Shown: positions 1-11,646 of the stretch, piece after piece
Numbering within the stretch: position 1 is the first letter of the stretch
How the letters are laid out: every line of letters begins with the position of its first letter
Origin: Porpolomopsis calyptriformis
Taxonomy: Eukaryota > Basidiomycota > Agaricomycetes > Agaricales > Hygrophoraceae
Assembly (NCBI GenBank): GCA_951640195.1
Contig: OX621168.1
Location: 930,001 to 994,000, forward strand
DNA length: 64,000 nt
Direction: 5' to 3'
Translations under genes and position numbers: made by a program
Notes under the pieces: generated by a model
Database searches by the model: none
Told to the model about the DNA's origin: nothing
Seen by the model: the letters and a program-made list of their open reading frames with translations, nothing else

Positions 1-271
1 CTATATGTGGACACACTTCATTTCTGTCATGTTTCAACCCCTTTATGATTCGTCATCGATCACGATGACTCATCCTTATCTCTACCGCATGTTATGCCAC
101 ACTGACTCACACAGATAAGTAGTCAGTATATAAAGAGTACTTCTGTACGTATCAGACCTTAAGTCTGATTCCTCGTTAGCCTACTCATAACAAGGACTTG
201 GAACCATCCTCTATATCTCTTGGGACAGAACACCCGAAGTAAAACGCGTTCCGAACAACTGGTTTATAACA
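1..271 (+). repeat. LTR family A, 3' part (cut by window edge)
   Basis: Matches the right-hand part of the complete A LTRs at 5685-6083 and 63185-63582. It carries TGACTCA-type sites, a TATATAAAG box near 129-138 and the family end TTTATAACA at 271. The bases that follow are mid-gag, not the usual leader seen after 63582. So this is either a separate LTR joined to gag or the 5' LTR of a copy that lost its leader and gag N-terminus. Confidence 0.85.
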
Positions 272-1193
272 GTCTGCAGCCAAGTGTCTCAATTTTATCC
301 AAGCTTGTTGTCTAGTCCTTGACGACAGCCAGTGGTCTGACAGACAAAAGATTACTCATGTCTTGTCATTCATGAAAATTGGTGTTGCCCAGTCATGGGC
401 TCAACAGCAGACCTGAGAGTTCAATCGTGTCCAATGGGTTGGAGCCGACTATGAGGACTTTATGGAAGAAATTGAGGAATGCTTCGGAGATGTTGATGCT
501 AAGGTGACAGCACAGGTCAAAATACAAAAGGTAATGCAAGGATCTTCCACTGTGGACAATTATAATGTACGATTTGGAGCTCTCACAGAAGAAACTGGAT
601 TCAACGATGATGCACTCAAAACTTTTTACTGGAATGGCCTCGATCCCTGGATCCTCGAAAGGATCTACGCTCTTGACCCCATCCCAGCCACCCTCAATAC
701 TTGGAAGTGAAAAGCTTCCATCTTCGATCGACAACATCTCGAACTCGCACTTGAGCATCATGCTGCTCCCCAGAGTAACTACTACACTCCCAGGGAAACC
801 ATGGCTCGAATGACGACCTGAACTCCCTCCTCTGCTCCTATCAAACAGGAGACAACTTCCTCTTCATCAATATCACATGTTCCGAGAGGCAACTGCTATC
901 GCTGCGGAGAACCAGGTCATTGGGCGAACAAGTGTCCAAATACCTCTTTCACCCCTCCTTCGTCAGTGCGCCCACTGAGTAGTGCCCCTGCCAGATGACA
1001 AGGAGGAAGACCAAACACAGGGCAAGGTCAAGGACGAAGCATATGAGGTGTCGAGACAGAACGAGATGACGAAATGGTTTCCCCAACTACTACAGAGGAA
1101 ACTATTCGAGTGGTGGACAACTGCGGGATCGATCGCTAGCCGAAAGAGAGAAAAGCTCAGCTCATCAAGGAACTGAAAGAACAGGGTTTTTAA
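272..1193 (+). pseudogene. gag of Ty3 element A1 (5'-truncated, broken)
   Basis: Capsid/nucleocapsid remnant of a Ty3 (Metaviridae-type) retrotransposon. The frame can be followed from about 280 to the TAA at 1191-1193. The capsid part aligns by eye with the family-D gag (shared N/Q-W-V-G-A-D block near 438-455). A CCHC zinc knuckle, C-YR-C-GEPG-H-WANK-C, lies near 898-940 and would bind the element RNA. The N-terminal ~150 residues present in family D are missing. In-frame breaks are mostly TGA (for example 403-405 and 709-711), with a TAG at 1138-1140 where family D has Trp. The end, E-Q-G-F-stop, is shared with family D and forms the frameshift site into pol. Certain as gag; not functional. 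Confidence 0.85.
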
Positions 1194-4100
1194 GGAGTCC
1201 GAATGTTTCACCTGCCATTACGGATGTATCTACTCAAGAATGTATCACCACTCCATGCAATCTATTTCGAATTCTTGGTACTCTTGAAGAAGGCAATCTC
1301 GGACTCATTTTGGATGTTTGGATTGAAGCTACCGACACTGGTCGACGTGTTCTGGCCACTGCTCTGGTTGATAGTGGAGCCTCTGGAAATTTCATGGACG
1401 AATCCTTCGCAACTCGCCACAATTTTACTCTAACACGATTGGAAACTCCAATCCCCATATGGAATGTCGATGGATCTGAAAACCGAGGTGGACTCATCGA
1501 GAACAATATTGATATTTGGTTAGAGGCTCCTGGAGGACACAATGAACGGATCCAATTGGAAGTGACCGATCTCGGATCTAAGATGGATATTATCCTCGGC
1601 TTCCCGTGGCTCAAAAAGCACAACCCCAACATCAATTGGAAAGAGGCAACACTAGCTCTGGATAGCAAAGATTTCCCTCTTCCGTGATGGATAGTCGATG
1701 ATGCGGAGTCACTGGGAATGGAATTGGTCACGCTGGCCATGAATCGATGTGTATCGAAGTCGGATGAATCCTGAGCCAGCATGGTGGAAGAAGATATGTG
1801 AAAGTTTGTACCAGAGGTATACTGGAAAGACTACTCTAGTGTCTTTGCCAAAGAATCCTTCAACTGCCTTCCACCGCATTCAGAATTTGACCACGCCATA
1901 GAACTGGATGAAACCTTCAGACCAGTCAAGGGCGCGAAATACGCAATGTCCCCTCTTGAGATGGATCACTTACACAAGTTCATTGACAAAAACTTATCCA
2001 CTGGATGAATACGAACTTCCAAGTCGAAACAAGTCTCTCTGTTCTTCTTTGGAAAGAAAGCTGAAGAAGTGAATGCTAAAGGTAAGAACGCTGGCTTACG
2101 CCCTATCGAAGATTACTGCTACCTTAACGAACACACGATCCCTGACCATTATCCCCTCCCTCTACTCCACCAAATCCTCCAACGACCAAAGCTTTTGACA
2201 GCATCTCTGTTTACGGTCATGGATATCCAATGGGGATTCAACAATGTCAGGATTAAGGAAGGCGACGAATGGAAATCCGCTTTGATCACTGAAGCAGGCA
2301 CCTTCGAACCCACTGTTATGTTCTTTGGTTTGCGTAACTCCCCAGCCACCTTTCAACAGATGATTGACACAAGATTCAAAGAAGTTCTGGACTCTGGAAA
2401 TGTTTTCATCTATATCAATGATGTGCTTGTTTGTGGAGACGATTTACGAGAACTGCGATACTGGACCTTCAAAACTTTGGATGTTATAAAGAAACACGGA
2501 CTTTCGTGTAAACCCGTCAAATGCCAATTCAAGAAGGAAGAAGTCATTTATCTCAGAGTTGTCCTATCCAAAGGACGAATCACCACCAATCCGAAGAAGG
2601 TTGATGCTATTATGTCTTGGCCTATTCTGGAAACGGTGAAACAACTCCAATCCTTCTTGGGTAGTGCAAACTTTTAGCAAAGATATATCAAGGGTTTCTC
2701 CAAGGTTGCTACCCCTCTCTACGAACTCTTGCACAATGAAACTGTGTGGGAATGGACTCCCCGAAGACAGGAAGCCTTCGACAATATCAAATCCCTCTTA
2801 ACGAATGCGCCTGTCCTTTATATTCCTGATTGCGATCTCCCTTATTGCCTAGAGACCGACGCCTCCATCATCAGAATCGCAGGAATACTCTCCCAGCTTC
2901 ACAACGGACACTGGAAACCTATTGGCTATCACTCAAGATCTACCTCTCCTGCTGAAAAGAACTACCCAACCCATGATCTAGAACTCCTGGTGATCATTGA
3001 CTCTTTCAAACAATGGCGCCACCTCCTTGAAGGAGCGAGACACGACATTCTCATCAGGACAGACAGTTTGGCTTTATGATATTTCTCCAAGAATCTTCGC
3101 TTGTTGAATCACCAGACTCGTTGGTCTGAGTATCTGTCCAGATTCGGGTTCAAAATTGAGTACGTTCCGGGTAGGAAGAATAAGGCCGACAGCCTGTCCA
3201 GATGCCCTGATTACTTGCCTGGCGTTGAAGCCAATGTGGAGAACGAAGTTCTGATAGCGCGCGATCAATGGATTAATTCAATTGTCAAGTTGTCGAATTC
3301 AAGTCTTCTCTCTAGATTACGCTTCAAAATCCCACTCCTGCAGAAGATCCAAGATAAACTTGAGGATGCCTCACTCGCTTGGACCCAAGCTGATAGGCTT
3401 GTATGCGATGTTGAAGGTCAAATAGTGGTGCCAGAGGAAGTATCTTTGCACACAGACATTATACGACTGTCCCACGCCTACCCACACACTGGCCACCCTG
3501 GCATTGAGAAGATGAAGGAACTCGTACTTCGTAACTTTATTTGGGATGGTGCCCCACAAGACATCACCAACTATGTTTGATCCTGTCTAGCTTGTCAACA
3601 AAACAAGAACTTCCCCTCGAAGCTATCAGGACTACTCCAACCCATACCCCCTTCTACAGAACCATGGAAAGAAATCACTGTCGATCTCATCATCGAACTC
3701 CCCAAGTCACAAGGCTATGATGCTGTGATAGTCATTGTCGATCGCTTCACTAAACGTGCTCACTCCATTCTGACAACTTCCAATCTTTCATCAGAAGGCA
3801 CTGCAAAACTCTTTTGGAATCACGTCTGGAAACATCATGGATGGCCCCAAAAGATTATATCCGATCGTGGAGTGCAATTTGCGTCCAAATTCACAGAAGC
3901 CCTCAATAACTCCTTAGGGATCATCTCCGGTCTCTCCACTGTGTATCATCCCCAAACAGATGGTCAAACAGAATGTACCAATCAAGAACTCGAAGTTTAC
4001 TTACGTTTCTATACCAACTTCATGCAAGACAACTGGTCGGAATGGCTCGCTTCTGCGGAATTTGCCTACAACAATCAACAACACTCTGCGACTTCACAAT

Positions 4101-4735
4101 CACCATTCTATATGGAATATGGATGTCACCCCCACCTCCCCACAATTATTCCGGATCAAAGCAACATACCCGCAGCCAATACCTTTCACGAACGCCTCAC
4201 ACGCGCACAGCAAAATGCCGAATGATCTTTACAGAAGACAACGGAATCAATGAAGAAGTATGCTGATTGCAAATGGAAACCCTCACCCTCCTACGAAGAA
4301 GGAGATCTGGTCTGGTTGGACACCAAGAATATCAAGATGACACAACCCTCAAAGAAACTCGACAATCGACGGACCGGACCATTCAAGGTCCTGAAGAAGA
4401 TATCGGACCTTGCCTATCTGATCGACATCCCTGGAACATGGAGATTACACCCAGTCTTTCACGTTTCACTCCTGAGACCCAATGTTGGAAATGAATCGCT
4501 CCACCCTGATGTCATCGACACATCACAGCCTCCCCCTGATCTGATCGAAAACAAAGAAGAATACAAGGTCAAATCCATATTGCAACATTTCAGAGCTAAA
4601 TGATGCTGAAAATACTTGGTCAAATGGAAAGGCTATCTGATCGAGGAAGCCACTTGGGAAGATTGATCGAACATTTTACGACATGCCAAGGAAATTGTGA
4701 AGACGTACGAAGACTCAATTCAAACGGCGACCTAA
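1183..4735 (+). pseudogene. pol of Ty3 chromovirus A1 (PR-RT-RH-IN-chromodomain)
   Basis: One reading frame runs the whole length without frameshifts, interrupted by about ten TGA and one TAG (2675-2677). Order: aspartic protease with L-V-D-S-G-A-S near 1365; reverse transcriptase about 1990-2680; RNase H about 2729-3090; integrase HHCC zinc finger about 3460-3600 and core with D (near 3690), D (S-D-R-G near 3865) and E (near 3985); C-terminal chromodomain with the K-W-K-G-Y signature near 4622. The RT catalytic box reads Y-I-N-D instead of Y-I-D-D, a change explained by CpG to CpA at the codon boundary. Trp of the A-N-F-W block is TAG. Such chromodomains target integration to heterochromatin in related families. 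Clearly dead, but length and domain order are complete. Confidence 0.9.
1184..1190 (+). promoter_or_regulatory. Predicted -1 ribosomal frameshift site, gag to pol (A1)
   Basis: The heptamer GGGTTTT is read in the gag frame as G GGT TTT, immediately before the gag stop TAA (1191-1193). This is the canonical X XXY YYZ form. The -1 frame is open from here through the protease motif. Family D has the same heptamer at the same place before TGA, so it is conserved between two diverged families. Confidence 0.65.
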
Positions 4736-4900
4736 TTCTATTCATTCATTTGTCATCATCCCATCTGCCAAGAATTGACCTCTATTTTTAGAACCACTCC
4801 TTATAAATTGTGAGATGTCTCCACTTTCCTTCACGACTCAATAACCTTGTTGCAACAACTTAGACCACTAAATCAAAATGTTACAACAACTTCATCTATT

Positions 4901-5649
4901 ATGCCCGCCACACGATCCACACGATCCCCCTCCCCTCAAGTTGCCATCCAGCGTTCTGGACGAATTCCCTTGTCTGCTATCCACTCCCCTACCCCTGGTC
5001 CTTCCACCTCTGCTTCCTCCACTTGACAATTGCGTCGACAAGCTCACGCACGCGCAGAAGATTTCTTTGGTCCTGTTCGAACCCCTCCCCCTGAGGATCC
5101 CGCTGTCACCATCTCCCGCCTCATGGTCCATAGCAACAGCATCAGCAACTGGAATCGTGAACTTCATCAAGAATGCAAAGTATTACAAGCCGAGCTCAAA
5201 GCATCAGAAAAAAGCACCTTGTTTTGGAAGAATCATTGGGACGAAAGCGAACTCAAAGTTTGGGAACTCCAATGAGAAAAGAAACAAACATGGTCAATTG
5301 TTACGACGTCACCACTCGCGCCATCATCGCCAAGCTCGTCGAAGAAAGTCACTGGTCTGAATGGCTCAGCAGAGAAGATTTCCTTCGAGCCCAACAAGAC
5401 CTTGCGATGACAGAGACTTTAATCGAATATGGGAAATCAGTTGAATATCCCATCAACGTTGACTTGGAATACCCGATCAACGATGACAACAATGATGACA
5501 TCGCAACAGTCTGAGCCCCTTCCCCCATCGAAGCGGCTTCGGAAGCCAACCCCATTGCTTCTCCCTCAGTGGTCATCGAGGCCCCTGCCACTGAGGAAAT
5601 CCCGACTCAAGCCTCTAAAGATGAAATGACTGACACCGCCCAAGTTTGA
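4901..5649 (+). pseudogene. 3' accessory ORF of family A (ORF3-like)
   Basis: Lies 165 bp after pol and before the 3' LTR, on the sense strand. It starts at ATG 4901; an in-frame TGA (5022-5024) and a frame change near 5270 are needed to follow it to TGA 5647-5649. The first part is Ser/Pro/Arg-rich. Then comes a charged segment likely to form a coiled coil, ending in a W-K-N-x-W-D block and W-E-L-Q near 5225-5272. The last part is acidic (runs of D and N) with an E-I-P-T-Q-A-S tail. A recognisable diverged copy sits at the same place in A2 (61129-61905), so it belongs to the family. Function unknown; no domain recognised. Confidence 0.6.
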
Positions 5650-5684
5650 AATTTGGGATGAATTTCCTTTGAAGCTGAGGTGTA

Positions 5685-6083
5685 TGTCACAGTTGTAATT
5701 TTCTTTTCTTTCCTTTGTCTTATCATATGCAAACTTGTATCTTATCTTGGGAATCCCCACATTCTTTCGTTGGGATTCCCTATAGCCTTTCTCTGGGATT
5801 CCCCATTACTCTATCCATATGCAGATACCTTCATTTCTGTTACGTTTCAACCCCTTATGATTCGTCATCGATCACAATGACTCATTCTTATCTCTACCTC
5901 ATGTTATGTCACACTGACTCACACAGATAAGTAGTCAGTATATAAAGAGTACTTCTTGTACGTATTAGACCTTAAGTCTGATTCCTCATTAGCTACTCAT
6001 AACAAGGACTTGGAACCATACCCTATATCTCTTGGGACAGAACACCCGAAGTAAAATGCGTTCCAAACTACTGGTTTATAACA
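5685..6083 (+). repeat. 3' LTR of A1 (family A, 399 bp)
   Basis: Starts TGTCACAG, ends TTTATAACA. It is preceded by the conserved tract ending GAAGCTGAGGTGTA, which is also found next to the A2 LTR. It contains two TGACTCA-type sites, a TATATAAAG box near 5939 and the AAGTCTGATTC segment proposed for self-priming. The right flank is the DIRS-2 reverse transcriptase, so A1 (or this LTR) landed in DIRS-2. Confidence 0.9.
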
Positions 6084-6735
6084 TCTCCCAAAAATCCCGC
6101 AGGAACTTGAGCAACCAAATGAGCAACAGTGATCCATATGGATCACCCCTTTCCACTTGATGCAGATGTGAAGACAGTCCTCAGGAGCTACAGGCATATG
6201 GCAGTGAGCGCCATCCACATCATACATAGCGACCTGAGTTCCTGGGGGAGCAGATGATGTTGCCAGATAGCAATCAAGAAATGTATTCCAGTCGAATGAG
6301 AATGAAGAAGAGTCTATTTCAGAGTTGATAGATGCAATCAGGGGGTTGCAATGAGGGAAAGAATGATCTTGAATAACATGGGCCTTCAATTGCGACCCGG
6401 AAAAAGTCACACCCAGAGGAGAGGTACGATAAGGACCGAACAATGCAAGGAACTCATCTGGGGTGTATGCCTTGGAGTAACGCCTTGCGGCTAGCTCCTT
6501 CTCTATATGTAAATCGACTGCGCCAGCATTATCAAGTGCAGACTTGTGGTTTGAAGGCAAGTAAACAGAAGTGATTGAAGATGAAATACCAAGACAGAAA
6601 CCATAGCGCAGCCCAAGAGGGACATCCGAGAATCTATCTAGCAGGTTGAAGCGACGGAGAACGCACTCCCAGTGATCGGGCAACATTGGGGTGATGATTG
6701 GGAAGAGTTCATTGTGGAGGATGGGATTGAGCAGA
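6084..6735 (-). pseudogene. DIRS-2 reverse transcriptase, N-terminal fragment
   Basis: Reading leftward, this frame matches the RT of DIRS-1 by eye. It has an L-x-Y-G-F-x-L-G-I block near 6600 (DIRS-1: L-K-Y-G-F-S-L-G-P). It also has S-S-A-P-P-G-T-Q followed by D-V-D-G-A near 6230 (DIRS-1: S-S-A-P-A-N-T-Q, then D-V-E-G-A-Y-R). It stops at 6084, where the family-A LTR begins; the catalytic part and recombinase would lie left of A1, outside the window. Here the S-S-A-P block is continuous with the preceding coding sequence, whereas DIRS-1 has a probable intron at that point. Confidence 0.75.
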
Positions 6736-7770
6736 ATGCTTGGCAGACCCACATCTTGAGTACACGTGAGCATGCGCGCAGCCTTCTCTTGAGCACCCAT
6801 ACCCCCCATTATGCCCAAAGTAAATCGTGACACCTGTAGACAATTTCCAGAGGCCATCTTTGAGAGACAGGAAGCCGTTATCAGTGGTCTTACAATGATG
6901 GCCCATGTGGGCATAGCTACCACAGATGAAGCAGCTAACGCGGGAACTGGAGGCAGGCGCCCTAACTGATCCATGAAACAAACCACGCCCTCGTCCCTGA
7001 AAGGACCTCCCCACTGAATTAGACACCGTCCCTCCTGACATAGAGCCTTGTATGGTACGAGAAGTAGAGGTAGCGCAGAGAGAGCGTTCCATAACAAGCT
7101 GCCGTTCCAGAATCACACGATCAACAATAGATTGCCATAGAGCGTGTTGGAAATTTTGGGGGCAAAATGAACCAATGTCCGCCACCCAAGCCTGTCGAAT
7201 GGCAATATCATATTGGATATATAGATCGAACCGATCATGAAAATCTGGACGCGCACAAAGCTCCTGGTAGTATTTACTGAAATTATCGGCAATTTGGGCT
7301 CTATCAGCACTCCCCAGATGCCTGCCCACCATTTGGCACAGGCGAAGGGAAGCTTTGCAAAACTCATGAAACAATAGCTGCTCCTCATGTCGATCAATTG
7401 TGTACAATTTTGCCAGCTGAGGCAGGCTCTCAGCCACCATTGAACCAGAGTCCAGCTGAGGCGCAAATTGTGCCTTCCGAGATGCCTCGTTCATGAGCAG
7501 AGTGAGAGGGAAGTAGCACGGCCAGCCAAGCTGAAGAATTTTGACCACCAAAGGATGATCAGACACTGCGTATGGATCAAGTATATGCTTGGCTGTGTTA
7601 GGCTGCATAACTGCACAAAAGTTAACAGGCTCAATTGCATGAGCTATGTGAGAAGAAGGGAGTAAGCCCTGGTAACATCCATTGAACCATGAACAAATAG
7701 CCTCCAAACCACTACCTATAGCCCAATAATAGGCGCTAGCCGTAAGGCTCAAATAGAAGATATGAATCAT
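6709..7770 (-). pseudogene. DIRS-2 ORF1 (gag-like), C-terminal part
   Basis: An open frame of about 353 codons, overlapping the RT frame at its 3' end. The middle aligns by eye with DIRS-1 ORF1 (a block around P-D-F-x-D-R-F-D-L near 7235). The end carries paired Cys/His clusters: C-F-I-C with H-H-C near 6915, then further Cys and His residues near 6750-6790, as in DIRS-1 ORF1. In DIRS-like elements ORF1 takes the gag role. The N-terminal boundary is unclear because a duplicated segment (7772-7879) and stops lie just upstream. Confidence 0.65.
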
Positions 7771-7771
7771 A

Positions 7772-7879
7772 TATGATTCCTAGGCGATCGCAAGGAGCAA
7801 ATAGCCAAAGGGTGTCAAGCCTATATGTGATTCCTAGGGGATCGCAAGGAGCGAATACCCAAAGGGTGTCAAGCCCATA
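7772..7879. repeat. Two-copy tandem repeat, about 54 bp unit
   Basis: Two adjacent near-identical units share the core GATTCCTAGGSGATCGCAAGG and the tail CAAAGGGTGTCAAGCC. They sit at the break in the DIRS-2 ORF1 frame, so a local duplication probably helped disable it. The few differences include a C/T change and a GGGG/GGCG change. Confidence 0.8.
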
Positions 7880-7889
7880 TGACACTGAC

Positions 7890-8620
7890 AAGGGTAGTAA
7901 TAGTCATATAAAAACAGTAGAAGCTCCGAAGACAAATAAGAATGATAAAGGGTAGCAAGGGCCAAATAAAGGGGGTAGAAGCATCAAAGACCAATAAGAG
8001 TCAATGACCCACCTGGGAGTAGAGATGCAGCTGAAGTAGTATCCATCTGTCGTGTGTTAACCTTATCCTTATGAAGCGCAATAGCCATCGCTGCTTGGAG
8101 TATATCATTGAACGTACACAATTTAAGTATAGCCAGTTCCGGAATCTGTGATAAAACATCTTCCTCATCATTGGAAGGGAGGTCATTTTCCCTTCACGAC
8201 CTCTTCCCCCTGGTATTTGATGAGGGATCATTCAGGGATGAGCTTGGAGCACCACGACGATTGCCAAGTAATGGTGATGACACATGTCCCACAGCTGTTG
8301 AGGTGGCTGCACCCAGAGTAGGTGTAGGTGTAGGGGCGGTGGTAGACGTACGCCCAATGACTGTGGTCGAATTAGCTGTTGCACCCTCACCTTGGGGCAT
8401 CGAGCCAGATTCTGCCTATCAGAGGATATCGGAGACAGCCAATTGTGCCTGACTACTCTGAGCACTATGGCCTTGCACAGATGGTTGACCAGAGGCATTA
8501 CCAGCAGAGGACCCTTCAATGAAGCTTGTAAGGGCAGAAAGCACTGCGCAAGTTTGCGGCGGTGACATTGACAGTCCACACCAGGACGTAGTAAGGACAA
8601 ACAACTAGCAATTGGGGCCA
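7890..8620 (-). pseudogene. Probable DIRS-2 ORF1, N-terminal remnant
   Basis: Frames on the minus strand here are low-complexity (Ser, Thr, Pro, Gly) and include a segment I-P-E-L-A-I-L-K-L near 8130. They resemble the disordered N-terminus seen in DIRS-1 ORF1 only in composition and position. No single frame is open throughout. Assigned by context with low certainty. Confidence 0.35.
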
Positions 8621-9633
8621 AACGGGAGCTAGAGTCCAGAAGAGGAAGGATAGCAGGCTAAACAGAAGAAGGAAGGGAGGAAGAAGACTAAGAAGGAGGG
8701 GAAGAACACCTAGTGTGATGTTGTAGACTTGTTGCACTAGATGGCGGTTGGGAAGTAAGGGCCCTCAGATGATACCAAGGGCCCGCTATGTCACAAGTCC
8801 GGCATTGTTCTGCTTTGCCTCACTCTGCTTGGTAATTGCTGAAGGGCTTATTTTCCTGTTTGGATAGTAGTGACTTTATTGGCTGACTTTCTGTAAGGAA
8901 TAAAATATGTTTATTGTCAAATCTCTAATTTGACAGCTAAGTGGGACCCCTTATGTAAAATATTTTATTTAAGATGCATTCCCATAGTATATTACACTGT
9001 GTGACAACATGTAACAAATTGTAACAAAGTGTCACATAACAACTTATGGCTGACTTAGTCTACTTCCAGGTGATGCTCGAAGAGCAGGCCAACAACAAGG
9101 AAGCAGAGCAGTTAACATGCAACCTGGCTGTCATGTGGGTTGGAAGGGAGGCTGCTCACCTCAAATGCACAAGGATCTGCAACCCCTGCTGCCTGTATTT
9201 AACATGACCCCAACTACTTCCTAACCCCTGGATTCATACACCCTGGTAGTGTCTGCAATCAAGTCGCAGTAACCACACCTATATTACAACCATGGGGTTC
9301 AACCTCATCCTTAACTCAGGCTTTAGGACTTCATGGTATTCCACTCCTATCCCATGTAATGACACTGACCAGGTAGGTTCCTCTTAATCTGTATTAGGTA
9401 AAATATAAATACTTCACTTCTAGAACTACTGGAGTTATATGTCAATCAAGTAAGTCCTAGTTGTTCAGGGGAGATGTAGATTGATTGATAATAGACACTT
9501 CCTCCTTTAATGGGGCTTGAGTAATCCTTAGCTAGGATGTACAGATGAATAGGCTATCTAAACTTAATGGATAGTATTAACTAGGAGAGCAAGAATTAAG
9601 TCAACAGCTGACTTAGAAGAATACATATCACAG

Positions 9634-9845
9634 TGTAAGAGTTCTTAATCTGGCAGTGCTCACAACCAGCTGGATACAACCAATATCTATTAGATATGTG
9701 TAAACCTGGTATAAGCAGTGGCAAGATATAAAAAGAACTACCTAAATAAGGGTATATACTACCTATATACTACTCTCTGGTACAAACACTAATACATAAG
9801 GACTACATCCCTAATGTACACACTGTAACAGTAATATCTGTTACA
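9634..9845 (-). repeat. Solo LTR family H, copy 1 (212 bp)
   Basis: Starts TGTAAGAG, ends CTGTTACA on the plus strand. Flanks CACAG (9629-9633) and CATAG (9846-9850) are a 5-bp TSD with one C/T difference. It aligns with copy 2 at 10188-10398. The right end contains a short inverted repeat GTAACAG/CTGTTAC. Orientation is uncertain. Confidence 0.75.
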
Positions 9846-10187
9846 CATAGTAAGGTGTCTCCAATAAGGATTGAGACTTTGAGTATGTGATGAATAAGCA
9901 GGGACTGAGGTAAGATAAGATAGTCCACAATGGCTATCTTTAACTTACAAAATATGTCAAGGGGTGATTCCTAAGTTGGTTCTTCACATAAGAGAGCTTA
10001 GGTGAAATTGCACAAGATATAAGCTTAATAGACTAGACTGGATTAGATGTATTAACTACAGACAAGTAGTATCAATAAAGGGTAGCACTAGGTACTGAGT
10101 ACTAGGTGGTAAGTTCAAGGGAAAAGGGGGAAGGGGGTAAAAGTAGGCTAAAAGTGAACTTACTCTCCTCACTGGTCAAAAGGAGGC

Positions 10188-10398
10188 TGTAAGGGTTTTG
10201 GTTCTTGCCTTACTCAAGACCAGACTGAATACGACCAATATCTATTGGGTGTGGTATCTCTGGTACAAGCAGTGGCAAAGGGTTAAAACATACTGTAAAT
10301 AGTGGTAAATACAGCCTCTATACTGCTCTGAGGTGCCAAACACCTATCAACACTGATCACCTGCCTCTGTAGGCTCTGTAACAGCTATATCTGTTACA
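10188..10398 (-). repeat. Solo LTR family H, copy 2 (211 bp)
   Basis: Starts TGTAAGGG, ends CTGTTACA. It is flanked by a perfect 5-bp TSD GAGGC (10183-10187 and 10399-10403). It shares the ACCAATATCTATT core and the terminal GTAACAG/CTGTTAC hairpin with copy 1. Each copy has its own TSD, so these are two separate insertions rather than the two ends of one element. Confidence 0.8.
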
Positions 10399-10419
10399 GA
10401 GGCCCTTTATATATGTTTG

Positions 10420-10990
10420 AGAACAATGGGTAATGAGAACAATGGGGAATAAGAACAATAGATAAAAGAACAATGAGGAGTTTGAATTTGTGACTCACTA
10501 TGAGTCAGACAATGGGGAGAACAATGGGGAAGATCAATATAAGTCATAGTAACTCAGAGGACAATAGAGTAATGGGAGAACTGTTACGATCGCATTTCGT
10601 GTCCTACCTGTCCGGGACCTGTTACTGGGTCCACAGACGTATGCTATTTGGTCACGGTTGGTTATCCTTTTCTTATCTCGTTTCTTTGCCTAGATTTATC
10701 AGATCATGTAATCTCGATTTGTGATAGCTTAGCTGGCTCCGTTTAACCATGTAGTCAGCACTACTTACAGTCTCTGTTAGTCATCAAGGTATAGGGTACC
10801 GTATCATGTATATAAGAGTAGTCGGATGGGCAAGGTCGGCCCATCCTCAGTTATCCACTTGATATTTGGGGTATCAGTCGTCCATCGCGAGTCTAACAAG
10901 AACAATGGAGAAATAGAATATGAGTTATTCTGACTTAGAGAACAATGGAGTAGAATGCTATTGTCCATGATAAGATAGTATATGTGAAAG
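10420..10990. repeat. Dispersed GAACAATGG motif cluster
   Basis: At least eight copies of (A/G)GAACAAT(G/A)G(G/A) occur on both sides of the family-I solo LTR. The same motif recurs four times in the promoter-like middle of insertion X (60350-60530). Not a regular tandem array; spacing varies. Confidence 0.6.
10582..10898 (+). repeat. Solo LTR family I (317 bp)
   Basis: TGTTACGATC at the left, GAGTCTAACA at the right, and a perfect 5-bp TSD AGAAC (10577-10581 and 10899-10903). A TATATAAG box near 10810 gives the orientation. No other copy is in the window. Confidence 0.85.
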
Positions 10991-11646
10991 ATAGTAGTAT
11001 ATCTTATCTAAGCTAAGATAAGATAAAGGGTATTAGAGCTATTAAATGCTACTTCCTGAATGCATAATCTTTAGTTAGGTTTAATACCAATTCAGTTTGG
11101 GATTATAACACCTGGCTGATGATTGTTAGATGTGGAGGGTATACTTGGCCTCGTCCTTTATTACCTCAACTCCACAATGTGTGAGATCAGTTTACAAGAG
11201 ATCTTTGTGCTGATTCCATCCACAGTTTCACAATATATCATGTTTGGCCTCCGACTACTCCTTCACATCTTATAGAGCCTTTCTGATGCCACCATTCACT
11301 GTGTTATATCAGCAGATGTAACTCAGCTTTGTAGTGTACAACCCTGAGAAATTGCGGGATGAGAATCGATAATCAAATTTTTATTGATAGTGATAATAAA
11401 CTAAAAATGTTGATTACAATTTCTTTTGGTTTGGGGGAAAAGTTTGGGTACATTGAGAGTGTTGTTGGACACTCGACGTGAAAAGAAAAATAAGACTAGG
11501 ATTAGGACCCAAACTTTTGAGCGTGTTGAGGTGGTCCAAGATATTTGAGGGTCATGAAGAACGAACCAACCTCTCATCGCAAAGCGTACAAGTGTCGAGT
11601 CTGAAGTGACCCGACAACCCCAAACAGCTCGATGAGACAATGTTCC

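Larger units (their letters stand above)
8740..11400. other. Non-coding stretch with solo LTRs
   Basis: No ORF here shows a recognisable domain or coding look on either strand. The sequence is AT-rich and patchy. It holds two solo LTRs of family H, one of family I, and a scatter of GAACAATGG motifs. I cannot assign 8740-9630, 9850-10187 and 10990-11400. Confidence 0.7.

Noticed and set aside
393..761. Minus-strand ORF over A1 gag
   Set aside because: It overlaps a plus-strand gag frame with capsid similarity to family D; no domain in the minus frame.
4878..5360. Pro/Leu-rich 160-aa ORF in A1
   Set aside because: Out-of-frame shadow of the accessory ORF starting at 4901, whose frame is supported by the A2 copy.
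5997..6083. DIRS-2 RT extending to 5997
   Set aside because: The last ~29 codons are antisense LTR A; homology to DIRS-1 stops at 6084.
7772..7879. CRISPR-like array
   Set aside because: Only two directly adjacent units without spacers, in a eukaryotic transposon.
9634..10398. A TRIM (miniature LTR element) with two terminal repeats
   Set aside because: Each repeat has its own matching 5-bp flanks, and the outer flanks do not match each other.
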